The notes beneath the pieces are model-generated. The model did no database searches. It was not told where the DNA came from and saw nothing but the letters and a program-made list of their open reading frames with translations. From contig JACIYQ010000236.1 in the NCBI GenBank assembly GCA_014359855.1, forward strand, positions 1-6,317: a DNA stretch of 6,317 bases, in the 5' to 3' direction. The translations under genes and the position numbers were made by a program. Of the stretch, positions 5,773 through 6,317 are shown piece after piece (the stretch's first letter is position 1; each line of letters starts with the position of its first letter). The DNA is from Parvibaculum sp. Lineage in GTDB: Bacteria; Pseudomonadota; Alphaproteobacteria; Parvibaculales; Parvibaculaceae.

Positions 5773-6317
5773 ATGATGGAAGCCGACACAAGTGAACACG
5801 CCGGCGCAACGCCTCCGAGCCCGTCTCCGTTATTGCGCGGCCTTCACCCCTTCCAGATTCTCAAGAAGACGATGCCACGCGGCCTTTACTGGCGTTCGCT
5901 CATCATCATCGTGGCCCCGATGGTGCTGCTGCAATTCGTCGTCACCTATGTCTTCCTCGAGCGCCATTGGGCGCTCGTGACGGAGCGGCTTTCCGCGAAA
6001 ACCGTGGCGGAAGTGGCGCTTCTCCTGAACGAATATCAGGAGAATCCGACGCCGGAACGCGCGGCCCGTATTTCCGCGCGGGCGAGCCAGGCCCTCGGCT
6101 TGCCGGTGGCTTTCCTGGACGGCGAGGAACTTCCCGAAGCGCCCTCGTCAACGGCAGGCCTGCTCGCGGACTCCCTGAACGATGAATTGCGCCGCCGCGT
6201 CGCCCGTCCATTCTGGATAAACACGGCGAACTATACCGACTATGTGGACATGAGAATTGCCTATGACGGCGGTGTGATGCGCGTTCTCACGCCTGCCTCG
6301 CATGTCTACGCTTCGAA
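5773..6317 (+). CDS. Membrane sensor histidine kinase, N-terminal part (3'-truncated by window edge)
   Basis: The frame is open from before 5773 to the end of the window without a stop (about 181 codons), so it has no complete ORF here. From ATG 5773, residues 1-33 are Pro/Ser-rich and cytoplasmic. MPRGLYWRS at 34-42 leads into a transmembrane helix of about 43-62 (LIIIVAPMVLLQFVVTYVF), followed by LERHW and a polar, probably periplasmic sensor region that fills the rest. This matches the start of EnvZ-like kinases of alphaproteobacteria; the second helix, HAMP, phosphoacceptor His and ATPase domains would lie beyond 6317, so kinase identity rests on the N-terminus and on the position directly after an OmpR-type regulator. 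The start is uncertain: ATG 5773 and ATG 5776 have only weak purine sequence upstream and may be reached by reinitiation after the stop at 5763-5765. ATG 5872, just before the membrane helix, is an alternative. Confidence 0.8.
   Translation, partial: MMEADTSEHAGATPPSPSPLLRGLHPFQILKKTMPRGLYWRSLIIIVAPMVLLQFVVTYVFLERHWALVTERLSAKTVAEVALLLNEYQENPTPERAARISARASQALGLPVAFLDGEELPEAPSSTAGLLADSLNDELRRRVARPFWINTANYTDYVDMRIAYDGGVMRVLTPASHVYAS

Noticed and set aside
4326..5789. A 487-codon open frame on the - strand opposite the MarR and response-regulator genes.
   Set aside because: It is antisense to two clear protein families. Its translation is Arg/Ala/Val-rich without a recognisable domain, as expected from the complementary frame of GC-rich coding DNA.
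5792..5980. A 62-codon + strand frame just after the response regulator.
   Set aside because: It is out of frame with the kinase N-terminus, which shows a clear membrane helix and family motif in its own frame; the product looks like a frame-shadow.
1..6317. Mobile elements, CRISPR arrays, tRNA or rRNA genes, phage or defence genes.
   Set aside because: No transposase or integrase, no long terminal or spaced repeats, no cloverleaf-like sequence, and all large frames belong to core families with uniform base composition.

Overview
The window is GC-rich (I judge roughly 63-65% by eye), tightly packed bacterial chromosome. Every protein resembles alphaproteobacterial versions best: a uvrC-pgsA-moaD-moaE cluster on the + strand, then a convergent branched-chain aminotransferase, then a MarR / OmpR-type response regulator / EnvZ-like kinase cluster that recalls petP-petR of Rhodobacter. 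A Hyphomicrobiales/Parvibaculum-like alphaproteobacterium is my best guess from memory of protein families. No search was run.

Layout. 1-1833: uvrC (nucleotide excision repair), cut at its 5' end by the window edge. 1906-2526: pgsA (phosphatidylglycerophosphate synthase). 2523-2774: moaD, starting with GTG inside the pgsA stop. 2780-3226: moaE; MoaD and MoaE together make molybdopterin synthase. 3227-3348: a 122-bp convergent intergenic region with a strong terminator for the leftward gene, a weaker hairpin for the rightward operon, and an 11-bp-periodic TGAC repeat that resembles a Pho box. 3349-4251 (- strand): ilvE. 4252-4478: a divergent promoter region with two separate 5-N7-5 inverted repeats, one at each putative promoter. 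4479-5000: MarR-family regulator. 5031-5765: OmpR-family response regulator. 5773 to the window end: N-terminal part of a membrane sensor kinase, cut by the window edge.

The first four genes look co-transcribed or partly so (72-bp, then -4-bp and 5-bp junctions). They combine DNA repair, anionic phospholipid synthesis and molybdenum cofactor synthesis, a housekeeping arrangement with no obvious shared pathway. The last three form a regulatory unit: the kinase probably phosphorylates the response regulator, and the MarR protein may control its own promoter.

This is essentially core chromosome. I found no mobile element, CRISPR array, tRNA/rRNA or clear novel system. The points worth checking are regulatory: the Pho-box-like repeat between convergent genes, the operator-like palindromes in the ilvE/marR divergent region, the hairpin in the ilvE leader, and the apparently leaderless start of the MarR gene.
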